This document shows positions 25,333 through 33,962 of a stretch of DNA of 64,000 nt, one piece after another. The first letter of the stretch is position 1. Every line of letters starts with the position of its first letter. The position numbers were made by a program, and so were the translations under genes. The DNA is taken from NCBI GenBank assembly GCA_029550525.1, contig JAKPHF010000078.1, positions 496,001 through 560,000 on the forward strand, read 5' to 3'. This DNA comes from Planctomycetota bacterium. GTDB taxonomy: Bacteria; Planctomycetota; Phycisphaerae; UBA1845; PWPN01. Under the pieces are notes generated by a model. The model was not told where the DNA came from and did not search any database. It saw only the letters and a program-made list of their open reading frames with translations.

Positions 25333-26673
25333 ATGAGACTGTTCGTCATCGGTTGCAATCATCGCTCGGCCGCCGTTGAAGTGCGAGAGCGCATCGCTTT
25401 CGACGAGGCGGGCGTGGCCCGTGCGCTGGCCATGTTTCGCGAGAGCTTTCCCGACGCCGAATGCGTGCTCGTATCCACCTGCAACCGCATCGAGTTGTAC
25501 GTCGCCCTCCCGGCCGCCGGCCAGCCTCGCATCGCCGAGGCCATCAGCTTCATCGGCGACTGCCACGGCATTGACGCGTCGCAATTCGCCGCCGGCATCT
25601 ACGCACACGAGAACGTCGAGGCCGTGCGGCACCTGTATCGCGTGGTCAGTTCGCTGGACTCCATGGTGGTGGGCGAAACGCAGATTCTGGGCCAGGTGAA
25701 AGGGGCGTTCGAGGCCGCCCGGATGGCCGGCACGGCGGGCCGCGTCCTGTCCGACCTGTTTCAGCGTGCCTTTCGCGTGGCCAAGAACGTGCACGCCACA
25801 GGCATCACCGCCGGCCGCCTGAGCGTCGGCAGCACGGCGGTGGATCTCGCCCGCCAGATCTTCTCGCATTTCGGTGACAAGACGGTGATGATGGTGGGCG
25901 CGGGCAAGATGGGCGAGGTCACGCTGGCTCACGTCCTCGACACGCAACCGGGCCGGTTGTGGATCACCAACCGCACACAGACTCGCGCGGAAAGCCTCGC
26001 CGAGCACGTTCGGCAGCGGCACGGCCGCACGGCCGAAGTAATTCCTTACGCCGAGTGGATCGACCGCCTCGCCGAGACCGACATCCTCATCAGCTCGACC
26101 GGCTCGCGGGAGCCGATCCTCACCGCTGAGCAGTTCAAGCCCATTCCCAAACGGCGTGGCTACCGCCCGATCCTGCTCATCGACATTGCCGTACCGCGTG
26201 ACATCGATCCCGACGTGGCGCGCGACGAGAGCGTGTTTCTCTACAACATCGACGATTTGCAAGCGGTCACGGAAGCCAACCTGGCTCAGCGCCGTGTCGC
26301 CGTCGGCAGATCGCAGGAGATCATAGAGGCCGCCGTCCACGAGTACATGCGGGGGCAGGAGCGCCAGCAGCTTCAGCCGTTGGTGTCCGCATTGCGTCGC
26401 CGTTTTCACGAGGTGGGCGAGCAGGAACTGGAGCGCGTGATGCCCAAGCTGAGCGCGGCCTGCCAGCGCGACCGCGAGCTGATTCAACAGATGCTTCACC
26501 GCGTGGTGCAGAAGCTGCTACACACACCGCTTCACCAGCTCAATCAGCACGTCGAAAACGGCGCCGCCAATGTCTACGCCGATACATTGCGCGTTCTCTT
26601 CGATTTGAAAGACGAATCGCCGAATGGCGATACAGGCAAGCCCATCGGCGAGAAATCTCAACCGCGCGTCTGA
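25333..26673 (+). CDS. hemA: Glutamyl-tRNA reductase
   Basis: First committed enzyme of the C5 pathway to heme, siroheme and other tetrapyrroles: NADPH-dependent reduction of glutamyl-tRNA to glutamate-1-semialdehyde. The 446-residue length is normal. The catalytic Cys is Cys50 in VSTCNRIELYV. Other conserved parts are GCNHRSAAVEVRERIAF at the start, SLDSMVVGETQILGQVK, the NADPH loop VGAGKMGEVT near 192, and the C-terminal dimerisation helices from about 310. It is the third gene in the cluster, so siroheme, HemX-like and HemA are expected to be made together. The C-terminal 30 residues are extended and charged. Downstream DNA holds repeats. Confidence 0.95.
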   Translation: MRLFVIGCNHRSAAVEVRERIAFDEAGVARALAMFRESFPDAECVLVSTCNRIELYVALPAAGQPRIAEAISFIGDCHGIDASQFAAGIYAHENVEAVRHLYRVVSSLDSMVVGETQILGQVKGAFEAARMAGTAGRVLSDLFQRAFRVAKNVHATGITAGRLSVGSTAVDLARQIFSHFGDKTVMMVGAGKMGEVTLAHVLDTQPGRLWITNRTQTRAESLAEHVRQRHGRTAEVIPYAEWIDRLAETDILISSTGSREPILTAEQFKPIPKRRGYRPILLIDIAVPRDIDPDVARDESVFLYNIDDLQAVTEANLAQRRVAVGRSQEIIEAAVHEYMRGQERQQLQPLVSALRRRFHEVGEQELERVMPKLSAACQRDRELIQQMLHRVVQKLLHTPLHQLNQHVENGAANVYADTLRVLFDLKDESPNGDTGKPIGEKSQPRV

Positions 26674-26711
26674 GCGCCAACACCACGATTACATCGCGGC
26701 CTTTGGCTGAA

Positions 26712-26858
26712 ACCAAAGCGATTCACCACCGAGACACCGAGGCGCAGAGATCCGCTTGCCGGAAATAGAGGGCTTGAGACTTGAGACCTGAGGCTTGAGG
26801 AGAAGAAGCTCTCAGCTGTCAGCTCGGCCGGATGGCTGGCTCACAGCCCATAGCTCTT
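26712..26858. repeat. Composite of three intergenic repeat types
   Basis: In 150 bases behind hemA there are, in order, a GATTCACCACCGAGACACCG unit related to the arms of the ~175-bp element (26719-26750), a GGCTTGAGACTTGAGACCTG AGGC unit (26770-26795) and an inverted AGCTGTCAGCT ... GGCTCACAGCCCATAGCT unit (26809-26858). It lies between converging genes. Confidence 0.6.
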
Positions 26859-26859
26859 T

Positions 26860-27486
26860 TCAACTCTCGGCGGCAACGCCGTCCTGGACCGATGTTTTGG
26901 TCGCGGGCTCGCGGGCAGCCACCACTTTGCGCAAGAGCGCCTCGTAGAACTGGCGAGCCACGGCCTGCTCGGCCTTGATGACCTCGTCCGCTCCGCATTG
27001 GGCGGCGCGAAGACCGGCCGACGCGTGCGTGGTGCGGGCCAGGATATACAGGTCAGGACGAAGGCGACGAGCCAACGCGGTGGTCTGGACTACGGCGTCC
27101 TCATCGGGAATGGTGAGAATCAGAACCGACGCATCCTCGATGCCGGCCATGCGGAGGACCGATTCTTCCGTGATGTTGCCCTGGATGGCCTGGCGGTTGA
27201 GTTTGCGTTGCGTTTCGATGGTTTCGGGGTTTTTGTCCACCACCACGTACTCGATATGATGGCGATCGAAGATCTCGGCGACCCATCGACCGGCCAAGCC
27301 GAAGCCGGCGATGATGACCTTGCCGAACCCGCGGGCAGCGTCTTCGGGCGAGAGGTCGGCCACGCGCACACACACCGGCGTGCCGTTGGGCCAGTTCGTA
27401 CGGGCCGCCAGCCGCACCACGCCGTTTTCGTAATAGCCCAGATACTCCTCGGACCGCGGCACGGACGGATGCAACGAGTCGGTCAT
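26860..27486 (-). CDS. TrkA-N (RCK) protein with DUF104-like N-terminal segment
   Basis: A 208-residue soluble protein. The ATG at 27486 has GGAGGGG six bases upstream. Residues 10-50 (GYYENGVVRLAARTNWPNGTPVCV) match the short beta module of DUF104/AF2212-type antitoxin-like proteins. Residues 60-185 are a Rossmann TrkA-N domain: VIIAGFGLAGRWVAEIF, then VVDKNPETIETQ, GNITEESVLRMAGIEDASVLILT and the typical ILARTTHASAGLRAAQCGADEV. Such domains bind NAD(H) or nucleotides and gate K+ channels or transporters. No transmembrane segment and no TrkA-C domain are present, and no channel gene is adjacent, so it may act in trans or have another NAD-sensing job. Confidence 0.8.
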   Translation of the reverse strand: MTDSLHPSVPRSEEYLGYYENGVVRLAARTNWPNGTPVCVRVADLSPEDAARGFGKVIIAGFGLAGRWVAEIFDRHHIEYVVVDKNPETIETQRKLNRQAIQGNITEESVLRMAGIEDASVLILTIPDEDAVVQTTALARRLRPDLYILARTTHASAGLRAAQCGADEVIKAEQAVARQFYEALLRKVVAAREPATKTSVQDGVAAES

Positions 27487-27654
27487 CCTGGACCCCTCCA
27501 CATCTGCGCCGGTAAGATCGAAGAATTGCCCGCCTGGAAGAGCCCATGAGCGGCGAGGCCAAGGCACGTCTCTCACCGGCTTTCCCGGACCGCATTATAA
27601 CCCAGCGAGCTCGGATTCAGAAGCCAGCCTGCCCGCGCATGATGGGTCCGCCGT

Positions 27655-28563
27655 TCAATCCCAAATCACGTCAGCAGCGTTGAAAACCGGTCCGTCCGTG
27701 CAACATAAGCGATACGCCCAATCCGACGGGGCCTGTGTGTCGCGAACGCGCACCACGCACGACTGGCAGGTGCCCATGCCGCAAGCCATCATCCGCTCGA
27801 GGCACACTTGGCAGGGCAGGCCGCGGCGCAAGGCGATTTCGGCCGTCGCCCGCATCATAGGTTCGGGACCGCAGGTGTAGACCACCGCGGATTCGGCGAG
27901 TTCGGGATGCCGGTCGAGATAGGCGGCGAACACATCGGGCACCAGGCCGCGGACGCCCAGCGAACCGTCGTCCGTGGCCACCAGCGCGGGCACGCCGGCG
28001 CGAGCGAATTCGCGGCAACTCAACGCGGGTTCGCCACTCGAGCAATCCACGCCCGGCTCGCGCCTCAGCGGCAGCAGGTCGGCGGTTCGCGAACCGCAAA
28101 ACGCGATGGCGGGAACGCCGGCCGCCTGCAGGCTCTCGGCCAGCCAGATGAGCGGGGGCAAACCGATGCCGCCCCCGACCAACAGCGCCGGCGATTGGCC
28201 GCGATCGGGCAGGACGAAGGGCCTTCCGAGTGGACCGAGGAAGCTCACGGGATCGCCCGGTTGAAGCCGGGCCAGCCAGCGCGTCCCGATGCCGATGGCC
28301 CGGTGCAGGATCTCCACTTCGACGCCAGTCGAACCGCGCCGCAGGCCGCCGATGCTGAAGGGCCGGCGGATGAACGCCCCTCCCGTCCAGCCCAGGTCGC
28401 TCGGCTCGGTGCAGAGAATCTGGATGAACTGCCCGGGTTGGGCGGGCGGCAGTTCGGGCACCGACAACACGAGCCGGTAATGTTCACGGCAAATGCTCTC
28501 GTTGCTTACTACGCGAGCAAGGAAAACACCTTTTGCCGATTTGTGGCCCTCGACTTCGGTCAT
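27655..28563 (-). CDS. pyrK: PyrK-like dihydroorotate dehydrogenase electron transfer subunit
   Basis: A 302-residue ferredoxin-reductase-fold flavoprotein. PyrK passes electrons from dihydroorotate dehydrogenase B (PyrD) to NAD. Visible: FAD motif FIRRPFSIGG (R-x-F-S form), a second flavin contact, NAD loop VGGGIGLPPLIWLAE, YTCGPEPMM, and the C-terminal [2Fe-2S] cysteines in CGMGTCQSCVV and YRLCCTDGPVF. These last residues separate PyrK from other reductases of the fold. The ATG at 28563 is chosen because the residues before it are unlike the family. pyrD is not adjacent, so the link to pyrimidine synthesis is by sequence alone, and a related NAD-ferredoxin oxidoreductase role is possible. 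Confidence 0.87.
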   Translation of the reverse strand: MTEVEGHKSAKGVFLARVVSNESICREHYRLVLSVPELPPAQPGQFIQILCTEPSDLGWTGGAFIRRPFSIGGLRRGSTGVEVEILHRAIGIGTRWLARLQPGDPVSFLGPLGRPFVLPDRGQSPALLVGGGIGLPPLIWLAESLQAAGVPAIAFCGSRTADLLPLRREPGVDCSSGEPALSCREFARAGVPALVATDDGSLGVRGLVPDVFAAYLDRHPELAESAVVYTCGPEPMMRATAEIALRRGLPCQVCLERMMACGMGTCQSCVVRVRDTQAPSDWAYRLCCTDGPVFNAADVIWD

Positions 28564-28580
28564 GTTTGCGTACTCACTTC

Positions 28581-28819
28581 GGGGGGGTGGGCATCCTGCC
28601 CGCCTTCTTTTCATCCTGATACCGGCCTGGCCGGCCTTAGGATCGAAAGAAGGACTACAAGCGCAATCCCCTTCCGGCAGTTCACGCCGGCCGACTATGG
28701 ACTCTCACCCTTCCAGGGTCGAGCCAAAACGCTGTACGATCCCAATCCCACACACGAGGCGGGCAAGATGCCCGCCCCCCAGGCCCCAGTCCCCAATCCC
28801 CAGGCCCTGTTGATAGGTG
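28581..28819. repeat. Repeat-rich spacer between pyrK and GH127 genes
   Basis: Two members of the GGCGGGC..GCCCGCC family (28581-28605 and 28757-28776, the latter a perfect GGCGGGC-AAGAT-GCCCGCC hairpin) and a CCCAGGCCCCAGTCCCCAAT CCCC unit (28778-28806) fill the 240 bases. The hairpin at 28757 could end the GH127 transcript arriving from the right. Confidence 0.6.
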
Positions 28820-30760
28820 TCACTTTTTCGGCACACTCTCGGCCGCCGGCTGCGTGGCGGCCAGCCCGACCGCCTCGGGAATCCAGACCATCATCTGACC
28901 CGCTTCGCGATGATCCCACACAGCATAAGGAACCGCGGTCAACTGCGCCGGTTTGGCCGAAGGCAGCGGCTGGTACAGCCGGCCCTCCCAGGACGGCACG
29001 TCCACACGCAGCGCCTGAGCCCGAATGACGACCACGCCACCGAGCAGGTCGGCGACCTTCTCGGCGGCGAGCTTGGCATCACGCGGCAAGACGAGATCCG
29101 CGACCCGCCCGCCGTTGTCCACCGCTTCCAGGCAGTACACGATAGGCCCGCGCTGCAAGGCGACTCTGCCCACATTCGCCGTCACTTGCGGGTGCGCTTG
29201 CATGCGCTGCACGGGCATGGACAGACTCAGCTCGACCGTGTCGCCCGGCTTCCATTCACGCCGGATCCGAACGTACCCCTTGTCGAGGACCATGTCATGC
29301 AAGGGCCGGCCTGCGACCTTCACCGCCGGTGAACTGCACCACCACTGCGGAATTCGCAAGCTCAGGGTGAACTCAGCGGGCTGCGCCGGCTCGACGGTGA
29401 TGCTCACGTCACCCGACCAGGGGTAATCGGTCTTCTGCGTGAGCTTCACCGGTCCGGACGGAATGCTTGCTTTGGCCGTGCTCTGGACGTACAGATTGAC
29501 CCAAATCCCCTCGTCGTCGGTGGCATAGACGTAGCCGGGGATGGACGGCACGAACCGCACGATGTTGGTCGGGCAACAGGCGGTGCCGAACCAGGGCTGC
29601 CGATGGTGCTTGCCGTTGCTGCTCAGCGGATTCACGTAAAAGAAACGATCACCCTCGAGCGAGACACCCGAAAGAATGCCGTTGTAGATCGCCCGCTCGA
29701 CCACGTCGAAGTAGCGGCCATCGCCGTGCAGCAAATTCAGCCGATAGTTCCACAGGGCCAGCCCGATGGCGGCGCAGGTTTCACAGTAGGCGGTGTCGTT
29801 GGGCAATTCGTACGGATCGCCGAAAGCTTCGCCGGCGTGGCGGGCACCCACGCCGCCCGTGATGTACATCTTCTTGTCGACGATGTTGTGCCAGATGGTA
29901 TCCATCGTCGCGAACAGGCTGGGGTCGCCGGTCAGCGCCGCCACGTCAGCCACGCCGGAGTACATGTACAGCGCCCGCACGGCATGTCCGACCACGTCGG
30001 TCTGCTCGCGGATGGGCTTGTGCGCCTGCATGTACTCAGGGTGCTCGAAGTTTTCGAGCTGGGTCGTGCCACGAACGTCGATGAAGTACTGGGCGAGCCG
30101 GGCGTAGCGTTCTTCGCCGGTGTAGCGATAGAGCTTGACCAGGGCCAGCTCGATCTCCTGGTGGCCGGGCCAGCCCGTGCGCTTGCCGGGCCCGAAGATA
30201 CCGTCGATGTGGTCGGCCATGCGGCGGGCGACGTCGAGGAACTTCGTCTTGCCGGTAGCCTGGGCGTAAGCGACAGCCGCTTCGAACATGTGACCTGCGC
30301 AGTACAATTCGTGCATCACGCACAGGTTGGTCCAACGTTTGTCGGGCTCCATCACCGTGTAGTACGCGTTGATGTAGCCGTCGGGCTGTTGAGCGGCTGC
30401 GATCTCGTCGATGATGGCGTCGATGCGGGCTTCCAACTGCGGATCGCGATCTTGGGCCAGGCAGTAGGCCGCCCCTTCGAGTACCTTGTAGACGTCGGAA
30501 TCATTGTAGAACCGCCCTTCGTACTTGCCGGGAATCTTGCCCGCCGCCTTGCTGAAGTTACTGATGCGTCCGGTGTCCTCGCACTGCTTGAGGCAGGCGG
30601 CCAGCGTCGACGTGCGATTGGTCCGGATGCGCGGACCCCAGAACGCGTCTTCAATGTGCACGTCGGTGAAAGGCACGGGACGCAACCGTCCGCCGCCATC
30701 CGCAGCCAGTCCGAGGCTCGTACACACCAACAAGATTCCGATCGCGATGCACCGATCCAT
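28820..30760 (-). CDS. Secreted glycoside hydrolase family 127 (beta-L-arabinofuranosidase type)
   Basis: A 646-residue exported enzyme expected to release beta-L-arabinofuranose from arabinan, extensin or related glycans. The first 20 residues form a signal peptide (IAIGILLVCTSLGLA). The alpha/alpha barrel shows family motifs DAFWGPRIRTNR and FYNDSDVYKVLEGAAY. The zinc-thiolate active site known from Bifidobacterium HypBA1 is conserved in spacing: GEAFGDPYELPN (acid/base Glu) with the ligand pair ETC 16 residues later (about residues 308-328), and the CC pair in GTACCPTN near 394 holding the nucleophilic Cys. Ribosome site GGAGA precedes the ATG. It stands alone between pyrK and the parvulin gene. 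Confidence 0.93.
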   Translation of the reverse strand: MDRCIAIGILLVCTSLGLAADGGGRLRPVPFTDVHIEDAFWGPRIRTNRTSTLAACLKQCEDTGRISNFSKAAGKIPGKYEGRFYNDSDVYKVLEGAAYCLAQDRDPQLEARIDAIIDEIAAAQQPDGYINAYYTVMEPDKRWTNLCVMHELYCAGHMFEAAVAYAQATGKTKFLDVARRMADHIDGIFGPGKRTGWPGHQEIELALVKLYRYTGEERYARLAQYFIDVRGTTQLENFEHPEYMQAHKPIREQTDVVGHAVRALYMYSGVADVAALTGDPSLFATMDTIWHNIVDKKMYITGGVGARHAGEAFGDPYELPNDTAYCETCAAIGLALWNYRLNLLHGDGRYFDVVERAIYNGILSGVSLEGDRFFYVNPLSSNGKHHRQPWFGTACCPTNIVRFVPSIPGYVYATDDEGIWVNLYVQSTAKASIPSGPVKLTQKTDYPWSGDVSITVEPAQPAEFTLSLRIPQWWCSSPAVKVAGRPLHDMVLDKGYVRIRREWKPGDTVELSLSMPVQRMQAHPQVTANVGRVALQRGPIVYCLEAVDNGGRVADLVLPRDAKLAAEKVADLLGGVVVIRAQALRVDVPSWEGRLYQPLPSAKPAQLTAVPYAVWDHREAGQMMVWIPEAVGLAATQPAAESVPKK

Positions 30761-30946
30761 GATGTCCGTCTCCGATTGGCCGGCAATGTCCGGGCGCCCC
30801 AGCCCGGACTGGAGTCAGCGGGGGACAATGTACCACAGGCTCGCCGCCCGCGCAACCGCGCACCGGGAGCCTCGGCGGCGGGCCCGACCCCGAAAGTCAG
30901 ACAAGGCAAGGCGCGTGCGTCCCTTTGGGTTGTCACCCTGCGCAAG

Positions 30947-30980
30947 AAAAAACCCGGGGCATCGCAAGGACGGTCCCGGG
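30947..30980 (-). terminator. Rho-independent terminator after the parvulin gene
   Basis: Read on the minus strand: an 8-bp stem with CCCGGG at its base (30953-30960 with 30973-30980), a 12-base loop, then TTTTTT. It starts 40 bases after the stop codon of the PPIase gene. Confidence 0.85.
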
Positions 30981-31020
30981 CGTTCTCGTAGCTGTGTCCG
31001 GCCGGTGAGCCGGCCGGCGA

Positions 31021-32127
31021 TTATTGGGCTGCCGGGCGGGTGGACGGTCGCGGTGCGGGCTTGACCATCTGCAGGCCCATGGGTTGCGCCGTCGGCTCCT
31101 TGCCTTCCGGATAGACGATCTTGGCGTCCTTGCGAAGCTCCTCGGAGTACTTCTCCATCTGATCGTTGATCTTCTGGCGACGTGCCAACTCCCGGAGCTC
31201 GGCCGAAGACTCGTCGAACGTCTTGACATCCGTCACTTTGATGATGTGGTACCCGAACTGGGTCTCCACGATATCGCTGATCTCGCCTTCCTTCAGTTCA
31301 TAGGCGGCTTTGGCGAACGGCTCGACCATCGCCCCCTCACGGGCGAAGAAGCCCAGGTCGCCCCCCCTGGCCTTGGACGGGCAGTCCGAGTTCTTGGCAG
31401 CCAGTTCCGCGAAGTCCGCGCCGGGCTTTTTCGCTTCGGCGAGGATTTCCTCGGCACGCTTGCGGGCGGCGGCCTTCTCTTCCTCGGTCTTGTTGCGCGT
31501 GTCGATGAGGATGTGGCTGGCCCGGACCTTCGCTGACTTGTCGAACTCGGCCTGCACGTCGGCGTCGGTCACTTGAATCGCCTCGGGGAACCTCTTTTCG
31601 ATAAGCTTGGTCCGGCGCAGCATGCGTTTGAGGAACGGTTCGGCGGCTCGCTGGGCCACGTAGTCCTTCAAGTTCATGCCCATGCGCTCCTGGACCTGCT
31701 TGTCGAGCTCCTCCTGGGAGAGGCCATTGTTCCGGGCGTAATCCTGAAGATCCTTCTCGATCCGCTCGGCGACCTCCTGGTCGGTGACGGTCACGTTCTC
31801 TTTGTCCGCCTGGGCCTCAAAGAGCTTCTCGTCGATGAGCACGCGGAGAATCTGCGCTCGGTAGCGCTGCTTGATCATCTGCAACTGTCCGGGCTGAAGC
31901 TGTCGGTTTTGCGTGTAGGCCACCACCGCCTCATCGAGGTCAGCCTCGGTGACGATCTTGCCATTGACGGTGACGGCTGTCTCGCTGGCCGGACCCGTAG
32001 TGGGCGTTTGAGCCGCCGGTGCGGTCGCCGTCGGAGCGGATTCCTCAGCCCACACGAGGCTCTGCGTCACTGCGGCGCACAGGAGCAGCACCAGAGCGCA
32101 GCCGGCGATTTTTTTTGATTTGGTCAT
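31021..32127 (-). CDS. Exported SurA/PpiC-like peptidyl-prolyl isomerase
   Basis: A 368-residue periplasmic foldase. A signal peptide (KSKKIAGCALVLLLCAAVTQSLVWA) is followed by an Ala/Pro/Thr-rich linker, a SurA-N type helical chaperone region (EADLDEAVVAYTQNRQL ... VLIDEKLFEAQADKENVTVT, about 55-190) and one parvulin domain (SHILIDTRNKTEEE, CPSKARGGDLGFF, GYHIIKV; about 200-310). A charged tail ends with Arg/Pro/Ala. Only one rotamase domain is present, against two in E. coli SurA. It should help outer-membrane or exported proteins to fold. Monocistronic, with its own terminator at 30947. The promoter lies in the 230-base divergent gap to the HAD gene. Confidence 0.9.
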   Translation of the reverse strand: MTKSKKIAGCALVLLLCAAVTQSLVWAEESAPTATAPAAQTPTTGPASETAVTVNGKIVTEADLDEAVVAYTQNRQLQPGQLQMIKQRYRAQILRVLIDEKLFEAQADKENVTVTDQEVAERIEKDLQDYARNNGLSQEELDKQVQERMGMNLKDYVAQRAAEPFLKRMLRRTKLIEKRFPEAIQVTDADVQAEFDKSAKVRASHILIDTRNKTEEEKAAARKRAEEILAEAKKPGADFAELAAKNSDCPSKARGGDLGFFAREGAMVEPFAKAAYELKEGEISDIVETQFGYHIIKVTDVKTFDESSAELRELARRQKINDQMEKYSEELRKDAKIVYPEGKEPTAQPMGLQMVKPAPRPSTRPAAQ

Positions 32128-32358
32128 CGGTTACCTTTCTCGTTTTTGCTTTCCGTGGCCCCTCCCAGCCGTGGGAGGGTAATCGGACTAGCTTATCGGT
32201 TCTTCCAGCGGCCAACAACAACGGACGGGACCGAATGGGGTCGAACGCCGGATGCACAATGGAGACACCCTCGTCCTACGACCGGAAGCGAGACGCGTTC
32301 GGCCGGGTTCGACGGTTTTCCGCGGTTATTCTGATTCTATCCGAGGTATCGGCAAGTT

Positions 32359-33105
32359 ATGGGCGTTGATACAACCCGCGTGCAGGCAATCCTGTTCGAT
32401 TATGGCAATACTTTGATTCGGTTCTCCCGGCCCGAGATCGAGGCCTGTGACGCTGCGTTGAGCGCCGAACTGGAGCGGCTGTTCGGTTCGGTCGATCGGC
32501 CGCGGCTCAAGCAAATACGGGACGCCGACCGCCTCGCCCCGTATCAGAACGGCTTGCGGGAACGGGACTTGGAAGAAATGGCCACGCAACTGGTCGAGGG
32601 GCTTTACGGGCGGCGGCCCACCGTCGACCAGATCGCCTGCCTGCTCCGGGCCCGCTATGAAGCGGTGGTGGCCGCCATCACCGCTCCGCCCTACCTGCAC
32701 GACGTGCTGGGGGCACTGAGCGGCACCTACCGACTGGGGATTGTCTCCAACTACCCCGACGCCCCGGCGATCCGTGCCAGTCTTCAACGTTTGGGGCTGG
32801 CGGAGTTTTTCCAGGCGGTGGTGATTTCGGCCGACGTCGGCCGGGTCAAGCCGCACCCGTTGCCCTTCCAAACCTGTCTGGACTCCCTTGGCGTCGCCCC
32901 CCAACAGGCCCTTTTCGTAGGCGACAATTGGCTGGCCGACGTGCAGGGAGCCAAGCGGATGGGCATGCAGGCGGTCCGAACCGTCCAGTACGAGGCTCCC
33001 GAGCGGTTCGACCCGCAACCCGGCGACGCTCAGCCCGATGCCGTCATCTCGCACCTGTCTGAGATACTGCCGCTCCTCGGGGAGCGGGCGTGTTGTCCGC
33101 CTTGA
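32359..33105 (+). CDS. HAD-superfamily hydrolase
   Basis: A 248-residue phosphatase-like enzyme. Motif I is FDYGNTL (nucleophile Asp14). The second Asp of the usual DxD is replaced by Gly, which is common in a HAD subgroup with FDYGNTL. Motif II Ser in IVSNYPDA near 131, motif III Lys in GRVKPHP near 162 and motif IV VGDNWLADVQGAKRMGM near 190 are in place. A helical cap lies between motifs I and II (about 20-110). The substrate is not known. Members act on phosphoglycolate, haloacids or sugar phosphates. It is divergent from the parvulin gene. The start at 32359 has no strong ribosome site. Confidence 0.87.
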   Translation: MGVDTTRVQAILFDYGNTLIRFSRPEIEACDAALSAELERLFGSVDRPRLKQIRDADRLAPYQNGLRERDLEEMATQLVEGLYGRRPTVDQIACLLRARYEAVVAAITAPPYLHDVLGALSGTYRLGIVSNYPDAPAIRASLQRLGLAEFFQAVVISADVGRVKPHPLPFQTCLDSLGVAPQQALFVGDNWLADVQGAKRMGMQAVRTVQYEAPERFDPQPGDAQPDAVISHLSEILPLLGERACCPP

Positions 33106-33259
33106 GACAGCCGCATGGGAGCGACAGCCCCGACCCGGACCTGAGGCAGCAACAACCCGCCTCCGCGGACGTCCACGCGATCCGACGGCCGGTCTCCCGG
33201 TGACAGGGTCCGACAGCCAACAGACGACAAAACCTCAACCGCGCCGCGGCCAGCGGGTA

Positions 33260-33586
33260 TCAATGAGCATGACCGTGCTCGAGACAGTGCTCGCAGATGT
33301 AGTCCTGCTCGTCGCCCGGGGGCATATCATCGGGGAGTACCTCGAGTGGGTAGCGATAGTTACAGCACTTGCACTCGATGGTCTTGGATTCGGGCATGTG
33401 CGTCTCCAGCCAGTCGGCAATGGCCCGAGGCAGGACGCCCCGTCCCTGACAGAACGGGCACTCGGCATGGAAACGCCGGAGGATGGCTTCGCGGATGAAG
33501 GCCGATTTATCGGGCAGGTTGTTGAGGATCTCGGCCAGATGGTGATCGACGCGGAACGATACGACTGTCTGCTTCTGCTGAGCCAT
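33260..33586 (-). CDS. Ribbon-helix-helix protein with three CxxC zinc pairs
   Basis: A 108-residue probable DNA-binding regulator. Residues 1-38 form a ribbon-helix-helix unit (QTVVSFRVDHHLAEIL followed by SAFIREAILRRF), like CopG/NikR family proteins that bind operators as dimers. The C-terminal 65 residues carry CPFC (with GRG behind it, like a DnaJ zinc motif), CKCC and CEHC, enough for one or two zinc sites, and end in His-rich HCLEHGHAH. NikR places metal binding in a different fold, so this is not NikR. A zinc- or redox-responsive repressor is the inference. The ATG at 33584-33586 begins the conserved part. An upstream extension in frame is not supported. Confidence 0.75.
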   Translation of the reverse strand: MAQQKQTVVSFRVDHHLAEILNNLPDKSAFIREAILRRFHAECPFCQGRGVLPRAIADWLETHMPESKTIECKCCNYRYPLEVLPDDMPPGDEQDYICEHCLEHGHAH

Positions 33587-33695
33587 CAGATTTACCGCTC
33601 GGGCTGGAAGATCAACGCCTGGAATATTATCGTGTAGTTCCTCGCAGGTGACAAGCCGGGCGGGCCCGCAGGTCGGGCCGGGCGGATATTGAACG

Positions 33696-33962
33696 ATGCC
33701 GCAAGTCGATATTTTCCACATGTGGCGGTGGATGCTTTCGGTGATCGTGACCATTTACGTCACGGTCTACACCGTCCGTACGCTGTGGCAGTATCAGCGG
33801 TGGTTTCGCAGTTCACCCCGGTTCACGGTCATGGGCCACTACGCAGTGGTGCTGCTGCTGCGAGCCCGGGTCCGCAAGTTCGGAGGCGAACTTTTGAAGA
33901 TCCTGCTGCTCTCGCTGATACTGGCGGGAGTGGTGGGACTGCATTGGGTTCTCGACGTATGA
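33696..33962 (+). CDS. Small membrane protein, unknown function
   Basis: An 88-residue protein with two transmembrane segments (MWRWMLSVIVTIYVTVYTV near 9-27 and ILLLSLILAGVVGLHWVL near 69-86) separated by a basic loop (RWFRSSPRF, LLLRARVRKFGG). Its stop codon overlaps the start of the next gene (ATGA at 33959), so the two are translationally coupled. No family is recognised. The coupled partner also has a membrane anchor, so the two may form a complex at the inner membrane. Confidence 0.75.
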   Translation: MPQVDIFHMWRWMLSVIVTIYVTVYTVRTLWQYQRWFRSSPRFTVMGHYAVVLLLRARVRKFGGELLKILLLSLILAGVVGLHWVLDV

